Notes under the pieces: model-generated
What the model was told of the DNA's origin: nothing
Seen by the model: the letters and a program-made list of their open reading frames with translations, nothing else
Databases searched by the model: none
Position numbers and translations under genes: made by a program
DNA from: JAFMJV01 sp963800275
GTDB lineage: Bacteria > Chloroflexota > Limnocylindria > Limnocylindrales > CSP1-4
Assembly (NCBI GenBank): GCA_963800275.1
Contig: CAWDAI010000003.1
Span: forward strand, 1 to 64,000
Length of the DNA stretch: 64,000 nucleotides
Direction: 5' to 3'
Shown: piece after piece, positions 8,795-19,368 of the stretch
Position numbering within the stretch: position 1 is the first letter of the stretch
Layout: every line of letters begins with the position of its first letter

Positions 8795-11116
8795 ATGAGC
8801 GACAACGATCACGACCTGCGTGCTGCGGGCGAAGGCCCGCTCGTCCTGACGCCACCGGCGCCTGGTCGGGTGCTGGTGCCGACGCGCGGCATCGCGGTTC
8901 CGGCGCCCTTGCGACGCGAGGGCCCGAGCAAACTCACGGGCCAGGCCAAGTACACCGACGACCTCGTCTTCCCGGGTGCCTGGTATGGCGCCACCATCCG
9001 CTCCACGGAGCCGCACGCCCGCCTGCTGGGCCTGGAGCAGGACGCCGACTTCGACTGGTCGAAGGTGGTGGTCATGACCGCCGCCGACATCCCCGGCGAC
9101 AACGTGGTCAGCATCATCGACGACGACATGCCGGTCCTCGCCATCGACGAGATCGCCCACGTCAGCCAGCCGGTGGCCCTGTTGGCCGCGCCCGACAAGT
9201 CCACGCTGCGCGAGGCCAAGAAGCGCATCCGGGCGCGGACCGAGCCGCTACCGCCCGTCTTCGACCCGCTCGAATCGGACCACGAGTTCGCGGCCTACGA
9301 CTTCAGCACGGGCGACCCGGAAGCCGCTTTCGAAGAAGCGGCGCTCATCGTCCGGGGCGAGTACCGCGTCGGCCACCAGGAGCAGCTGTACATCGAGAAC
9401 CAGGCCATGATCGCCGAGCCGCGGCCGGACGGCGGGGTCAGGATCACCGGCTCGATGCAGTGCCCCTACTACGTCCACACCGCCCTCAAGCGCGCGCTCG
9501 GCCTGTCCGACGAGCAGGCGGTGATCACCCAGGCCGAGACGGGCGGCGGCTTCGGCGGCAAGGAGGACTATCCCTCGGTCGTGGCCATCCACGCCGCGCT
9601 CCTCGCCCAGCGCATCGGCAAGCCGGTGCGCATGATCTACGACCGCCACGAGGACATCGCCTCGACCACCAAGCGGCACCCGGCCATCGTGCGTTATCGC
9701 TCCGGCGTGTCGGCTGATGGACGGCTCATCGCCCAGGACGTCGAGGTCATCATGGACGGCGGCGCGCACTGCACGCTCAGCCCCGTCGTCCTCTCGCGCG
9801 GCGTGCTCCACGCGGGCGGCCCGTATCACTGCCCCAACGTCCATATCAAGGGCCGCGTCATGGCCACCAACACGCCCCCCAACAGTGCCTTCCGCGGGTT
9901 CGGCGCCCCGCAGGTCGGCTTCGCCCACGAGCTGCAGATGGCCCGCATCGCCGATGAGCTGGACATCTCGCCCGCGGAGCTGCGCGAGCGCTGGGCCTAC
10001 CGGGAGGGCGACACGACCCCCTTCGGCCAGGTCCTGCGCGAAAGCGTGGCCGCCCACGAGGTGCTGCGCGAGGCCACCAAGGCTGCCGACTTCGCGGAGG
10101 TGCGCGAGCTGAGCCGCCAGACGCGCGCGGTGCGCTGGGGCCAGGCGGCCGAGGCCGGCTCGGGCAAGCGCTCGACCCGCGTGCGGACGGCCTCGGGCAT
10201 CGGCCTGGCCATGGGCTGGCATGGGGCCGGCTTCACCGGCCGCGGCGAGATCACCATGCGCAGCCGGGCCGCGGTCGAGCTGGGCGACGACGGCGTGGTG
10301 CGTCTGCTCATCGCCAACACGGAGATCGGCCAGGGCACCAACACGGTCATGCCCATGATCGTGGCCAAGGTGCTGGGCGTGGACCCCTCGGAGATCGAGC
10401 TGTCCCCCATCGACACCTCGATCGTGCCCAACAGCGGCCCCACCGTCGCCTCGCGCACGGTGATGGTCGTGGGTGGGCTCGTGTCCAGGGCGGCTGCACG
10501 CCTGCGCGCCATCGTGGAAGAGCGTTCGGGCGGCGACTTCGCCGATGTCTATCGAGCCGACGCGCGGAAGCATGGAGCCACTCGCATCGACCAGGAGTAC
10601 GAATCGGAGGCCGCGGTCCAGTTCGACGACCTGACCCACACCGGTGATGCCTACCCCGCCTTCGGCTGGGCCTGCGCGGTGGCCAAGGTCGAGGTCGATC
10701 TCGACACCGGGGAGGTGCGCGTGCGCTCGGTCGTCTCGGCCGATGACGTGGGACGCGTGATCCATCCCGTGCTGGCCGAGGGCCAGGTCGAGGGCGGCAC
10801 GCTCCAGGCGGTCGGCTACGGCACCATCGAGGAGATGAAGCTCGTCGATGGTCGGTATCTCAACGATCGCCTCTCCACCTACCTCATCCCCACCTCCATG
10901 GATGCGCCGGAGATCACGGCGATCCTCGTGGAGGCGCCCTTCAGCGGCGCGCCCCATGGCGCCAAGGGCGTGGGCGAGCTGCCCATGAACGTGGCTGCAC
11001 CCGCGGTGGTGGATGCCATCCACGATGCGGTCGGCGTGTGGATCACCGACCTGCCCGCGACCTCGGAGAAGGTGCTCTCAGCGCTCGAGGCCGCCGGCGG
11101 CGGGACGAGCGCATGA
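8795..11116 (+). CDS. Xanthine dehydrogenase family, molybdopterin-binding subunit
   Basis: 773-residue large subunit of a xanthine oxidase-family hydroxylase that binds the molybdenum cofactor. Visible landmarks: SKLTGQAKYTDDL at the N-terminal domain start, ETGGGFGGKED near 248-258, the NSAFRGFGAP loop near 363, and a C-terminal GAKGVGEL whose Glu728 matches the family's catalytic glutamate. The 2Fe-2S and FAD subunits follow with overlapping stop/start codons, giving a three-gene operon. With guaD nearby and a MocA-like cofactor transferase downstream, hypoxanthine/xanthine oxidation is the best guess. A CO dehydrogenase is unlikely because the CoxL selenocysteine-loop signature is not seen, but other aldehyde or N-heterocycle hydroxylases remain possible. 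Confidence 0.85.
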   Translation: MSDNDHDLRAAGEGPLVLTPPAPGRVLVPTRGIAVPAPLRREGPSKLTGQAKYTDDLVFPGAWYGATIRSTEPHARLLGLEQDADFDWSKVVVMTAADIPGDNVVSIIDDDMPVLAIDEIAHVSQPVALLAAPDKSTLREAKKRIRARTEPLPPVFDPLESDHEFAAYDFSTGDPEAAFEEAALIVRGEYRVGHQEQLYIENQAMIAEPRPDGGVRITGSMQCPYYVHTALKRALGLSDEQAVITQAETGGGFGGKEDYPSVVAIHAALLAQRIGKPVRMIYDRHEDIASTTKRHPAIVRYRSGVSADGRLIAQDVEVIMDGGAHCTLSPVVLSRGVLHAGGPYHCPNVHIKGRVMATNTPPNSAFRGFGAPQVGFAHELQMARIADELDISPAELRERWAYREGDTTPFGQVLRESVAAHEVLREATKAADFAEVRELSRQTRAVRWGQAAEAGSGKRSTRVRTASGIGLAMGWHGAGFTGRGEITMRSRAAVELGDDGVVRLLIANTEIGQGTNTVMPMIVAKVLGVDPSEIELSPIDTSIVPNSGPTVASRTVMVVGGLVSRAAARLRAIVEERSGGDFADVYRADARKHGATRIDQEYESEAAVQFDDLTHTGDAYPAFGWACAVAKVEVDLDTGEVRVRSVVSADDVGRVIHPVLAEGQVEGGTLQAVGYGTIEEMKLVDGRYLNDRLSTYLIPTSMDAPEITAILVEAPFSGAPHGAKGVGELPMNVAAPAVVDAIHDAVGVWITDLPATSEKVLSALEAAGGGTSA

Positions 11117-11655
11117 CCACGGTCCGCGACACCTCGGAGGCCAGCGCCATCTATCACTTCACGGTCAACGGCGAGCCGCGGGAGGCGGCCGTGCCTGGCA
11201 TGCGCCGCCTGCTCGACGTGCTGCGCGAGGACCTCGGACTGACCGGTACCAAGGAAGGCTGTGGCGAGGGCGAGTGCGGCGCTTGCACGGTCATCGTGGA
11301 CGACCTCGTGGTAGACAGCTGTTTGGTGCCCGTGTGCCAGGTCGAGGGGTCCGACATCCGCACGGTCGAGGGCCTCTCCGATGCGGAGACGCGCGCGCTC
11401 AACCCGCTCCAGCAGGCATTCCTGGAGCGCGGCGGGGCCCAGTGCGGCATCTGCACGCCAGGCATGCTCATGGCCGCCCAGGCCTACCTGGACGATGGTG
11501 GTCCAGCGGACGAGGCGGACATTCGCGAGGCCATCGCGGGCAACCTCTGTCGCTGCACCGGTTACACCAAGATCATCGACGCCATCGAGGCGGCGGCGAT
11601 CGCACGTGACGAGGCCATCGAGGACGACGAGTCCGAGGATGAGGACGACGATTGA
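11113..11655 (+). CDS. Xanthine dehydrogenase family, 2Fe-2S subunit
   Basis: 180 residues. Cys50, 55, 58 and 70 (CGEGECGAC and SC) form a plant-type [2Fe-2S] ferredoxin cluster; Cys111, 114, 146 and 148 (CGIC, CRC) form the second, helical-domain cluster. It passes electrons from the molybdenum site to FAD. Its ATG overlaps the previous stop (ATGA), indicating translational coupling. The C-terminal ~15 residues are almost all Asp/Glu/Ser, an unusual acidic tail. The preferred start is the ATG at 11113 rather than upstream in-frame codons. Confidence 0.9.
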   Translation: MTTVRDTSEASAIYHFTVNGEPREAAVPGMRRLLDVLREDLGLTGTKEGCGEGECGACTVIVDDLVVDSCLVPVCQVEGSDIRTVEGLSDAETRALNPLQQAFLERGGAQCGICTPGMLMAAQAYLDDGGPADEADIREAIAGNLCRCTGYTKIIDAIEAAAIARDEAIEDDESEDEDDD

Positions 11656-12500
11656 TGCTGGAGCCGCCGGTCGTCAGCCCCGCCAGCCTGAGTGAAGCCC
11701 TGTCGCTGCGCGCCTCTGGTGGCTATCGGCCGATCGCCGGCGGTACCGACATGATGGTGCAGCTGGCAGCAGAGGTGGCCGAGCCTGACGCCGTGCTCGA
11801 CCTCTCGCGTCTCGCGGAGCTGAAGGGCGTCAGCACCGATGGCTACGAGGTCACCATCGGTGCCCTCACCACCTACACCGAGCTGCGCCACTCGCCGGTG
11901 ATCTCGGCACGGCTGCGCGCACTGGCGGAGGCCGCGGCCACCATCGGCGCCGCCCAGATCCAGAATCGCGGCACCATCGGCGGCAACATCTGCAACGCCT
12001 CCCCGGCCGGCGACACGCTGCCCGTGCTGCTGGCGGTGGACGCGCAGTTCGACCTGGCCTCGGTGCGCGGCGAGCGCACGGTCCCGGCGAGCGAGTTCTG
12101 GACCGGCTATCGACAGCTCGCGCTGACCGACGACGAGCTGCTGGTCCGGGTCCGCTTCGCCGTCGATCGCATGCGGCACGCGCGCTTCCGCAAGGTCGGG
12201 ACCCGCGCGGCGCAGGCCATCTCCAAGGTCGTGATCGCGCTCAGCTACAAGTCGGAGGGCGGGGTCTGGCATGACGTCCGCGTGGCCCTCGGCTCGGTGG
12301 CGCCGACACCCATCCGCGCGACCGCCACCGAAGCCGCCCTGGAGGGCACGCAACCGAGCGAAGCTGTGGCAGACCAGGCTGCGCAGGTGCTGGCTGGTGA
12401 GATCCAGCCCATCGACGACGTGCGCTCGTCCGCGGTCTATCGGCGCTCGGTCAGCGCCCGTGTCCTCCACCGGCTGCTGCGCGAGGAGGGCGGTTGGTAA
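11655..12500 (+). CDS. Xanthine dehydrogenase family, FAD-binding subunit
   Basis: 281 residues. The PCMH-type FAD fold is shown by PIAGGTDMMVQ near the N-terminus and by IQNRGTIGGNICNASPAGD, the pyrophosphate/isoalloxazine-binding signature of this subunit family, with a CO_deh_flav_C-type domain behind it. It accepts electrons from the iron-sulfur subunit and passes them to the final acceptor. Start ATG overlaps the preceding TGA (TGATG); a TTG one codon upstream is the alternative. It completes the operon and overlaps the start of the cyclase gene. Confidence 0.9.
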   Translation: MLEPPVVSPASLSEALSLRASGGYRPIAGGTDMMVQLAAEVAEPDAVLDLSRLAELKGVSTDGYEVTIGALTTYTELRHSPVISARLRALAEAAATIGAAQIQNRGTIGGNICNASPAGDTLPVLLAVDAQFDLASVRGERTVPASEFWTGYRQLALTDDELLVRVRFAVDRMRHARFRKVGTRAAQAISKVVIALSYKSEGGVWHDVRVALGSVAPTPIRATATEAALEGTQPSEAVADQAAQVLAGEIQPIDDVRSSAVYRRSVSARVLHRLLREEGGW

Positions 12501-15500
12501 GCGTCCCGACGGGAGGACACGGCGAGCGCTGCCCGGAGTGCCAGGCGGAGGTCACACCTGACCTGCGCTTCTGCCTTTCCTGCGGGCACTCACTTAGCGC
12601 GATCGTGTGCGCCAGCTGCGGCGCTTCGCGTGTGCCCGGCGCCCGCTTCTGCGGGCAATGCGGGGCCCGCTTCGCGGCGGTCCCGACCGATCGCGCACCG
12701 CGTCCTGCAGCTGAGCCTGACGAGGATCGACCTGCACGCAACCTGGAACGACGGCTGGTGTCGGTCCTCTTCGCGGACCTGGTCGGCTTCACCACTCGCT
12801 CCGAGGACGAGGACCCCGAGCTGGTGCGCGAGTTCCTGGCGACCTACTTCGATCGCGCCGGGGAGATCATCGGCCGCTACGGCGGAGTGGTGGAGAAGTT
12901 CATCGGCGACGCGGTGATGGCGGTCTGGGGCACGCCGACCACCCACGAGGACGACGCCGAGCGAGCCGTCCGCGCCGGCCTGGACCTGGCGGCGATGGTG
13001 AGAAGCCTCGCCGGGGAGACCCGGCTGCGGGTCGCGGTCATGACCGGCGAGGCAGCGGTGAACCCGGTGGCGGGGAACCAGGCCATGGTGGCGGGCGATC
13101 TCGTCAACAGCGCCTCGCGGCTGCAGGGCGTCGCCACCCCGGGCAGCGTCCTCGTGGACGAGACCACGATGGTCGCTGCGGGCCGGGCGGTGGCCTTCGA
13201 CTCCGCCGGTGAGTTCACGCTCAAGGGCAAGGCGGAGCCGGTCAGGGCATGGATCGCGCTGCGGGTCGTGGCTGAGCGTGGCGGCGCCGGCCGTCGCGAG
13301 GGACTGGAGCCGCCCTTCGTCGGCCGCCACGAGGAGCTGCGCCTGCTGAAGGAGTCCCTCCACGCGACCGCGCGTGAAGGGCGCTCCCGCCTGGTGACCA
13401 TCGTGGGGCAAGCTGGCCTGGGCAAGAGCCGGCTGGCGTGGGAGCTCAAGAAGTACACCGACGGCCTGGCCGAGACCATCTTCTGGCACGAGGGCGAGTC
13501 GCCGGCCTACGGTGAGACTGTGGCCTACTGGGCCCTCGGCGGCATGGTCCGCTGGCGCTGCCGGATCAGCGATGGCGACGCTCCGGAAACGGCGCGGCAG
13601 AAGCTGGCCGGCACGGTGGCGCAATACGCTGCCGACGAGACCGAACGCGATTGGATCGAGCCGCGGCTGGCCGCGTTGCTGGGTCTGGCCGACACGCCGG
13701 CGGGTGACCGCGAGGAGCTGTTCGCGGCCTGGCGCACGTTCTTCGAGCGCATCGCCGAGCAGGGCACCGTGACCCTCATCTTCGAGGATCTGCACTGGGC
13801 CGATGACAGCCTCTTCGACTTCATCGACGAGCTCCTCGAGTGGTCCCGCGACCATCCCATCCTGGTGGTCGGCCTGGCCCGTCCGGAGCTGTTGGCTCGT
13901 CGGCCCGGCTGGGGGACGGCGCACCGGGCAGCGGTCACCGTCCACCTGGAGCCGTTGACCGATGAGGCGCTGGGTGACCTGTTACGTGGTCTCGTCCCCG
14001 GCCTGCCGCAGGCGACCCTGCAGGCGCTGGTCGCGCGCGCCGAGGGTGTGCCGCTGTACGCGGTCGAGACGATCCGCATGCTGCTCGACGGCGGACGCCT
14101 GGTCCGCGAGGGCGAGCGCTATCGCTTGCTGCAGCCGGATGCCGAGGTCGAGGTCCCCGCGTCGCTGCAGGCGCTCGTGAGCGCCCGCCTCGACACCCTC
14201 GACGAGGGGGAGCGCAGCCTCGTCCAGGATGCCTCGGTGCTGGGCAAGTCGTTCACGCGTCCGGCCCTGGCCGCGGTGGACGGGAGCGACCCGGAGGAGC
14301 TCGATCGCCTGCTCGAGGGCCTGGTGCGCAAGGAGGTCCTGGCACGCGATCGCACCACCCCCAACGGCTACGAGTTCGTGCAGAGCCTCATCCGCGAGGT
14401 CGCCTATTCCACCCTCTCGCGGCGAGATCGTCAGGAACGACACACAGCCGCGGCTGCGCACTATGAATCGCTCGACGACGAGGAGCTGGCAGGCCTCGTT
14501 GCCGGCCACCTGTTCGACGCCTACCGCTCGGCGCCCGACGATGCGGCCAGGCAGAGCACGGCCCGGCGCGCACGAGTGGCGCTGCGAGCAGCCGCCGAGC
14601 GTTCCATCGCGCTGCACGCGAACCAGGCTGCGGTCGGCTTCATCGAACAGGCCCTGAGCGTGACCGACGACGCCGAGGAGCGAGCACGCTTGTGGGTCAT
14701 GGCCACCGAGCCGGCGCAGGCGGCGCTCGGCGTGGGCGCCGGTGAACGCTACATCCGCCAGGCCGTGGACTGGTACCAGGCCAACGGCTACGAGGAGGAG
14801 ACGGACGAGGCCGTGGCCATCATGGCCTCGTGGCTGCTCCACACGACGGGACCGGACGAGATCATCGAGCTCGTCGGTGACCGGGTCGCACGCATCGACG
14901 ACGCGACCGCCGGGCCGTCCGCGCCCCAGCTGCTCAACGAGCTCGGCCGGGCTCGCCTGATGGCCGGAGAACCGGAGGCGGCCATCGAGCCACTCGATCG
15001 GGGGATGCGCATCGCCGAACACCTGATGCTGGAGCCCGTGCTGGCGGAGCTGCTGGCCACCAAGGCCTGGGCCGCTGGGCTCCTGGGTCGGCATCGGGAA
15101 TCCCTGTGGCTCGCGACGGGGGCCCTCTCAGTGGCCGAGGAGCACGGCATGATCGCCACGCAGCTGCGTGCGCGGATGAACCTCTCCGACCTCTACACCA
15201 TCCTCGATCCACGACGCGGCTTCGAGGTCGCCTCCGCCGGCGTCGACCTGGCGCAGCGCGTGGGCCACGCCACCTGGGCGGCAGCGCTGGCCGGGAACGA
15301 GGGCTTCGCTGCCAACCTGCTGGGTGAGTGGCAGCGGCCGATCGAGCGGGCCCGGCAACTCGATCATCCGTCCATCACCGGCTTTGGCCGCGTGTCACTC
15401 GGTGGCATGGCTGCGATCGCCAGCGGCTTCCTGGGCCAGTCACCGCCAGCCGGCTGGGATGATTCGGCCAACGTGGAGGGCGTCAGCCAGGGCAGGACGG

Positions 15501-16009
15501 CGTTGCTCGCGCTGCGAGCCATGTATGGCTTCGCCAGCGGCGACCTCGAAGCCACCGATGAGCTGGCCCTGGCCTCGACCGAGGGCGGCTCCTCGCACTT
15601 CGTCGAATCGACCGTGGCCGTGTGCTTCGCCGTCAACGCCATGATCTGGCTGGGCGAACGGGAGCGGCTGGCGGCACTGGTGGAGCACCTCGAGCAGCAC
15701 CAGTGGAACAGCGCCTTCAAGGCCACGACGGTGGTGCAGTCACGGGCGGCGCTGGCCGCGTTGGGCGGGGCCACCGACGAGGCGGTGGCCGGGTACCGCG
15801 AGGCGCTCGAGGGTTGGCGGCGGCTCGGTCTGCGGCCGTCCCAGGCCGTGGCCCTGGTGGAGATGCTGCGCTTGTTCGGCACGGAGCTGCCCGATCACGC
15901 CGAGATCGCGGCGGAGGCGCGGGCCATCATGGAGGACCTTGGCGCGGTCAGCTTGCTGGCACGGCTCGACGAGGTCGCGCCCCGGGCGGAGGCAGCGTCG
16001 GTTCCCTGA
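12494..16009 (+). CDS. Adenylate/guanylate cyclase with zinc ribbons, AAA-type ATPase and TPR region
   Basis: 1171 residues. Two zinc ribbons (Cys13/16-27/30 and 39/42-53/56) precede a class III cyclase domain (about 85-260), then an AAA/NACHT-like ATPase with Walker A GQAGLGKS at 305-312 and Walker B LIFEDLHWAD, then a helical TPR-like region to the C-terminus. The cyclase residues look complete: metal Asp95 (FADLVGFT) and Asp139 (IGDAVMAVWG), purine-recognition Lys135 and Asp202, transition-state Asn205 and Arg209 (NSASRL). These specify ATP, so cyclic AMP is the likely product. The TTG start at 12494 follows GAGGAGGG and overlaps the last codons of the FAD subunit, so it is probably co-transcribed with the molybdoenzyme. 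Effector unknown. Confidence 0.85.
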   Translation: MVSVPTGGHGERCPECQAEVTPDLRFCLSCGHSLSAIVCASCGASRVPGARFCGQCGARFAAVPTDRAPRPAAEPDEDRPARNLERRLVSVLFADLVGFTTRSEDEDPELVREFLATYFDRAGEIIGRYGGVVEKFIGDAVMAVWGTPTTHEDDAERAVRAGLDLAAMVRSLAGETRLRVAVMTGEAAVNPVAGNQAMVAGDLVNSASRLQGVATPGSVLVDETTMVAAGRAVAFDSAGEFTLKGKAEPVRAWIALRVVAERGGAGRREGLEPPFVGRHEELRLLKESLHATAREGRSRLVTIVGQAGLGKSRLAWELKKYTDGLAETIFWHEGESPAYGETVAYWALGGMVRWRCRISDGDAPETARQKLAGTVAQYAADETERDWIEPRLAALLGLADTPAGDREELFAAWRTFFERIAEQGTVTLIFEDLHWADDSLFDFIDELLEWSRDHPILVVGLARPELLARRPGWGTAHRAAVTVHLEPLTDEALGDLLRGLVPGLPQATLQALVARAEGVPLYAVETIRMLLDGGRLVREGERYRLLQPDAEVEVPASLQALVSARLDTLDEGERSLVQDASVLGKSFTRPALAAVDGSDPEELDRLLEGLVRKEVLARDRTTPNGYEFVQSLIREVAYSTLSRRDRQERHTAAAAHYESLDDEELAGLVAGHLFDAYRSAPDDAARQSTARRARVALRAAAERSIALHANQAAVGFIEQALSVTDDAEERARLWVMATEPAQAALGVGAGERYIRQAVDWYQANGYEEETDEAVAIMASWLLHTTGPDEIIELVGDRVARIDDATAGPSAPQLLNELGRARLMAGEPEAAIEPLDRGMRIAEHLMLEPVLAELLATKAWAAGLLGRHRESLWLATGALSVAEEHGMIATQLRARMNLSDLYTILDPRRGFEVASAGVDLAQRVGHATWAAALAGNEGFAANLLGEWQRPIERARQLDHPSITGFGRVSLGGMAAIASGFLGQSPPAGWDDSANVEGVSQGRTALLALRAMYGFASGDLEATDELALASTEGGSSHFVESTVAVCFAVNAMIWLGERERLAALVEHLEQHQWNSAFKATTVVQSRAALAALGGATDEAVAGYREALEGWRRLGLRPSQAVALVEMLRLFGTELPDHAEIAAEARAIMEDLGAVSLLARLDEVAPRAEAASVP

Positions 16010-16012
16010 GCT

Positions 16013-16684
16013 TCACCGGTCGCCCTCCCGTGGCAGATCGGCGACCGTATCGATGTCCGGCATGGACCCCGGGACCTCGACCGAGAGCACGCGCTCCGGG
16101 TGTCGTGCGATGAACGGCCCCAGGCCCCGATCACCGCTCAGGCCATCGACCAGGGTCCATCCCGGCCGGAGCAGCAGCACCGGGTTCGTGGCGGCACTCG
16201 CAGCATACGCGGGCACGACCAGCGGGCGATCGGTGGCCGGGTCGGCCGAGGGGGGGCTCGGCAGGTCCGCGCGAGTAGCGGGGGCCAGAGCCGCGGTCGC
16301 GGCGGACGCCAGCGAAACCATGACCTCTGCTCGCAGCAACGGCTGATCACCGAGCACGATGAACGTGCCCTCGAGCGGTTCGGGCCACACACGCAGTGTG
16401 TCGATGCCTACCTTGAGCGAGGACGAGAGGCCTTGCTCCGGTGCGTGGTTGCGCACGCGGATCTCATCCTGCCACGCGAGCGCCTGCTCGATGCGATCCG
16501 CGCCGTGGCCCAGCACGACGATGGTCGCCACCGGGCGGAATGCCCGGACCTCGGCCAGGACCCGCTCGAGCAATGGCTGTCCCTCGATGGCAGCCAGGAG
16601 CTTGGAGCCGGGCTCCCCGCCGAAGCGAGAGCCGGATCCGGCCGCGAGCACGAGGGCTGCGAGCCGTATGCTTCGCCCGCCCAT
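16013..16684 (-). CDS. MobA/MocA-like molybdenum cofactor cytidylyltransferase
   Basis: 223-residue nucleotidyltransferase with the N-terminal signature LVLAAGSGSRFGG, a lysine a few residues on (SKLL), and the GDQPLL metal-binding segment. MocA proteins transfer CMP to molybdopterin for xanthine-dehydrogenase-type enzymes, which fits the molybdoenzyme operon ending 4 bases away on the opposite strand. I chose ATG 16684; the frame stays open upstream only because of an in-frame 36-bp tandem repeat that would add DRTRAV/DGARGV units. The related sugar or nicotine-pathway transferases of this fold cannot be excluded. Confidence 0.75.
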   Translation of the reverse strand: MGGRSIRLAALVLAAGSGSRFGGEPGSKLLAAIEGQPLLERVLAEVRAFRPVATIVVLGHGADRIEQALAWQDEIRVRNHAPEQGLSSSLKVGIDTLRVWPEPLEGTFIVLGDQPLLRAEVMVSLASAATAALAPATRADLPSPPSADPATDRPLVVPAYAASAATNPVLLLRPGWTLVDGLSGDRGLGPFIARHPERVLSVEVPGSMPDIDTVADLPREGDR

Positions 16685-16686
16685 GG

Positions 16687-16794
16687 CCCGAGTCCTGTCC
16701 ACGCCGCGGGCACCGTCCACAGCCCGAGTTCTGTCCACGCCGCGGGCACCGTCCACAGCCCGAGTTCTGTCCACGCCGCGCGCACCGTCCACAG
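16687..16794 (+). repeat. 36-bp tandem repeat, three copies
   Basis: Three consecutive 36-base units beginning cccgagtcctgtccacgccg at 16687, 16723 and 16759, nearly identical. The array starts 2 bases upstream of the MocA start codon, so it occupies that gene's promoter region. Confidence 0.95.
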
Positions 16795-16838
16795 CCTGAC
16801 CCTACACGCGCGATACGACCGCGTGAAGACCAGTCGTT

Positions 16839-16844
16839 CACCAT
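16839..16844 (+). promoter_or_regulatory. Weak candidate -10 box (CACCAT)
   Basis: CACCAT ends 6 bases before the ATG at 16851, the position expected from the leaderless pattern, but it lacks the first T. Confidence 0.25.
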
Positions 16845-16850
16845 CCCTGC

Positions 16851-17501
16851 ATGGGTGCGAGAGAGTCGGCCTTCGATCGCGGCGGGCGCAACGCCATGTA
16901 TCTCCGCCACCGCCTGGGCACCGAGCTGCGCGACGCAAGACGGGCAGCAGGCCTGAGCCAGGGAGAGGTGGCGCGTGCATCCGCCTTGAGCCAGTCGCAG
17001 GTGAGCCGCGCCGAGCGGGCTGTCCGCCACGCGCCGCGAGTCGACGAACTGGCGCGACACGCGGCCGTGCTGGGCCTGCGCTTGTCGGTCAAGCTGTACC
17101 CGGAAGGCTCGCCCGTTCGCGATGCCGGGCAGCTCCGTCTGATGCAGCGGTTTCGGCGACAGCTTCCGGCCGACACACCCCTGCAGCATGAGGTGCCGAT
17201 CGGCGGGACTGGCGATCTGCGGGCGTGGGACCTGGTGCTTGGAACCAAGCCCGCCGTGGCTGTCGATGCTGAGACACGGCTACACGATCTGCAGGCGCTC
17301 CAGCGACGCTGTGCCACGAAGCTGCGCGATAGCGATGTGGACCGGCTGGTCCTGCTGGTGGCTGCCACACCGCACAACCGCTTGGTCCTGCGAGAACATC
17401 GCCTGACGCTCGAGACCACGTTCCCGCTGGGACATGCGCAGGTGATGGCCTCGCTGCGTCACGGCCGGGCGCCCGCCGCCAGCGGGATCGTCGTGCTCTA
17501 G
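16851..17501 (+). CDS. XRE-type HTH protein with an unassigned C-terminal domain
   Basis: 216 residues. Residues about 20-75 form a lambda-repressor-like helix-turn-helix (LRDARRAAGLSQGEVARAS then SQSQVSRAER). The C-terminal half is not a known ligand domain; it contains RAWDLVLG with Asp127 and AVDAETRLHD with Asp139/Glu141, a spacing reminiscent of PD-(D/E)xK nuclease folds, but without a clear catalytic lysine. It may be a transcription factor or a DNA-binding protein with a degenerate nuclease fold. An internal ATG at 16896 is the alternative start. Confidence 0.6.
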   Translation: MGARESAFDRGGRNAMYLRHRLGTELRDARRAAGLSQGEVARASALSQSQVSRAERAVRHAPRVDELARHAAVLGLRLSVKLYPEGSPVRDAGQLRLMQRFRRQLPADTPLQHEVPIGGTGDLRAWDLVLGTKPAVAVDAETRLHDLQALQRRCATKLRDSDVDRLVLLVAATPHNRLVLREHRLTLETTFPLGHAQVMASLRHGRAPAASGIVVL

Positions 17502-17740
17502 GCTGCGCCGGCCCGTCTGCGTGGCGGCGACATCGCGCCTGGCCATGTCTGTCATTCCCCGGGGACTGCTACGTCCGCTGCTGTCGCCGAATCGGTCGCG
17601 GGCCTGCCTGGCGTCTACAAGAAGCCGATGGACCAGTCCGGGGTGACTCATCCATCGCCTGGGCGCGAAGTCCTGGTCCTGTCGGGATGGGACATCGCCG
17701 TGCGCCATGGGCCCCAGACACAACAGTCCCCCGGGAATAG

Positions 17741-17877
17741 CGACCGGGGTGTGGGGACGGGACATGCGTTTCGCTGCGCAAGGCTGCGACCGGGGTGTGG
17801 GGACGGGAATGCGTTTCGCTGCGCAAGGCTGCGACCGGGGTGTGGGGACGGGACATGCGTTTCGCTGCGCAAGGCTG
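17741..17877 (+). repeat. 45/46-bp tandem repeat, three copies
   Basis: Three head-to-tail copies starting cgaccggggtgtggggacgg at 17741, 17787 and 17832; the middle copy lacks one base. They dominate the 17502-17940 spacer, in which I see no gene. Confidence 0.95.
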
Positions 17878-17928
17878 CGCCCGGGCACGTCTGATCCTGC
17901 GCCTACGGGCACGTCAGCCGCGAGCACC

Positions 17929-17934
17929 TACCAT
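17929..17934 (+). promoter_or_regulatory. Candidate leaderless -10 box (TACCAT)
   Basis: TACCAT ends 6 bases before the GTG at 17941. Confidence 0.45.
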
Positions 17935-17940
17935 TGCCCG

Positions 17941-19364
<1,424 letters not shown>

Positions 19365-19368
<4 letters not shown>

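Noticed and set aside
9248..11023. 591-codon minus-strand frame inside the molybdoenzyme subunit
   Set aside because: Antisense shadow of a clearly conserved gene; no family motif.
8795..11116. Aerobic carbon monoxide dehydrogenase large subunit
   Set aside because: The typical CoxL active-site loop is not present, and guanine deaminase nearby favours a xanthine dehydrogenase-type role.
16685..16792. N-terminal extension of the MocA-like protein with DRTRAV/DGARGV repeats
   Set aside because: It is the translation of the 36-bp tandem repeat; the nucleotidyltransferase fold starts right after ATG 16684.
17741..17877. CRISPR-like array
   Set aside because: Copies are directly adjacent with no variable spacers, and no cas genes occur in the window. 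The same holds for the 22-, 33-, 36- and 63-bp arrays.
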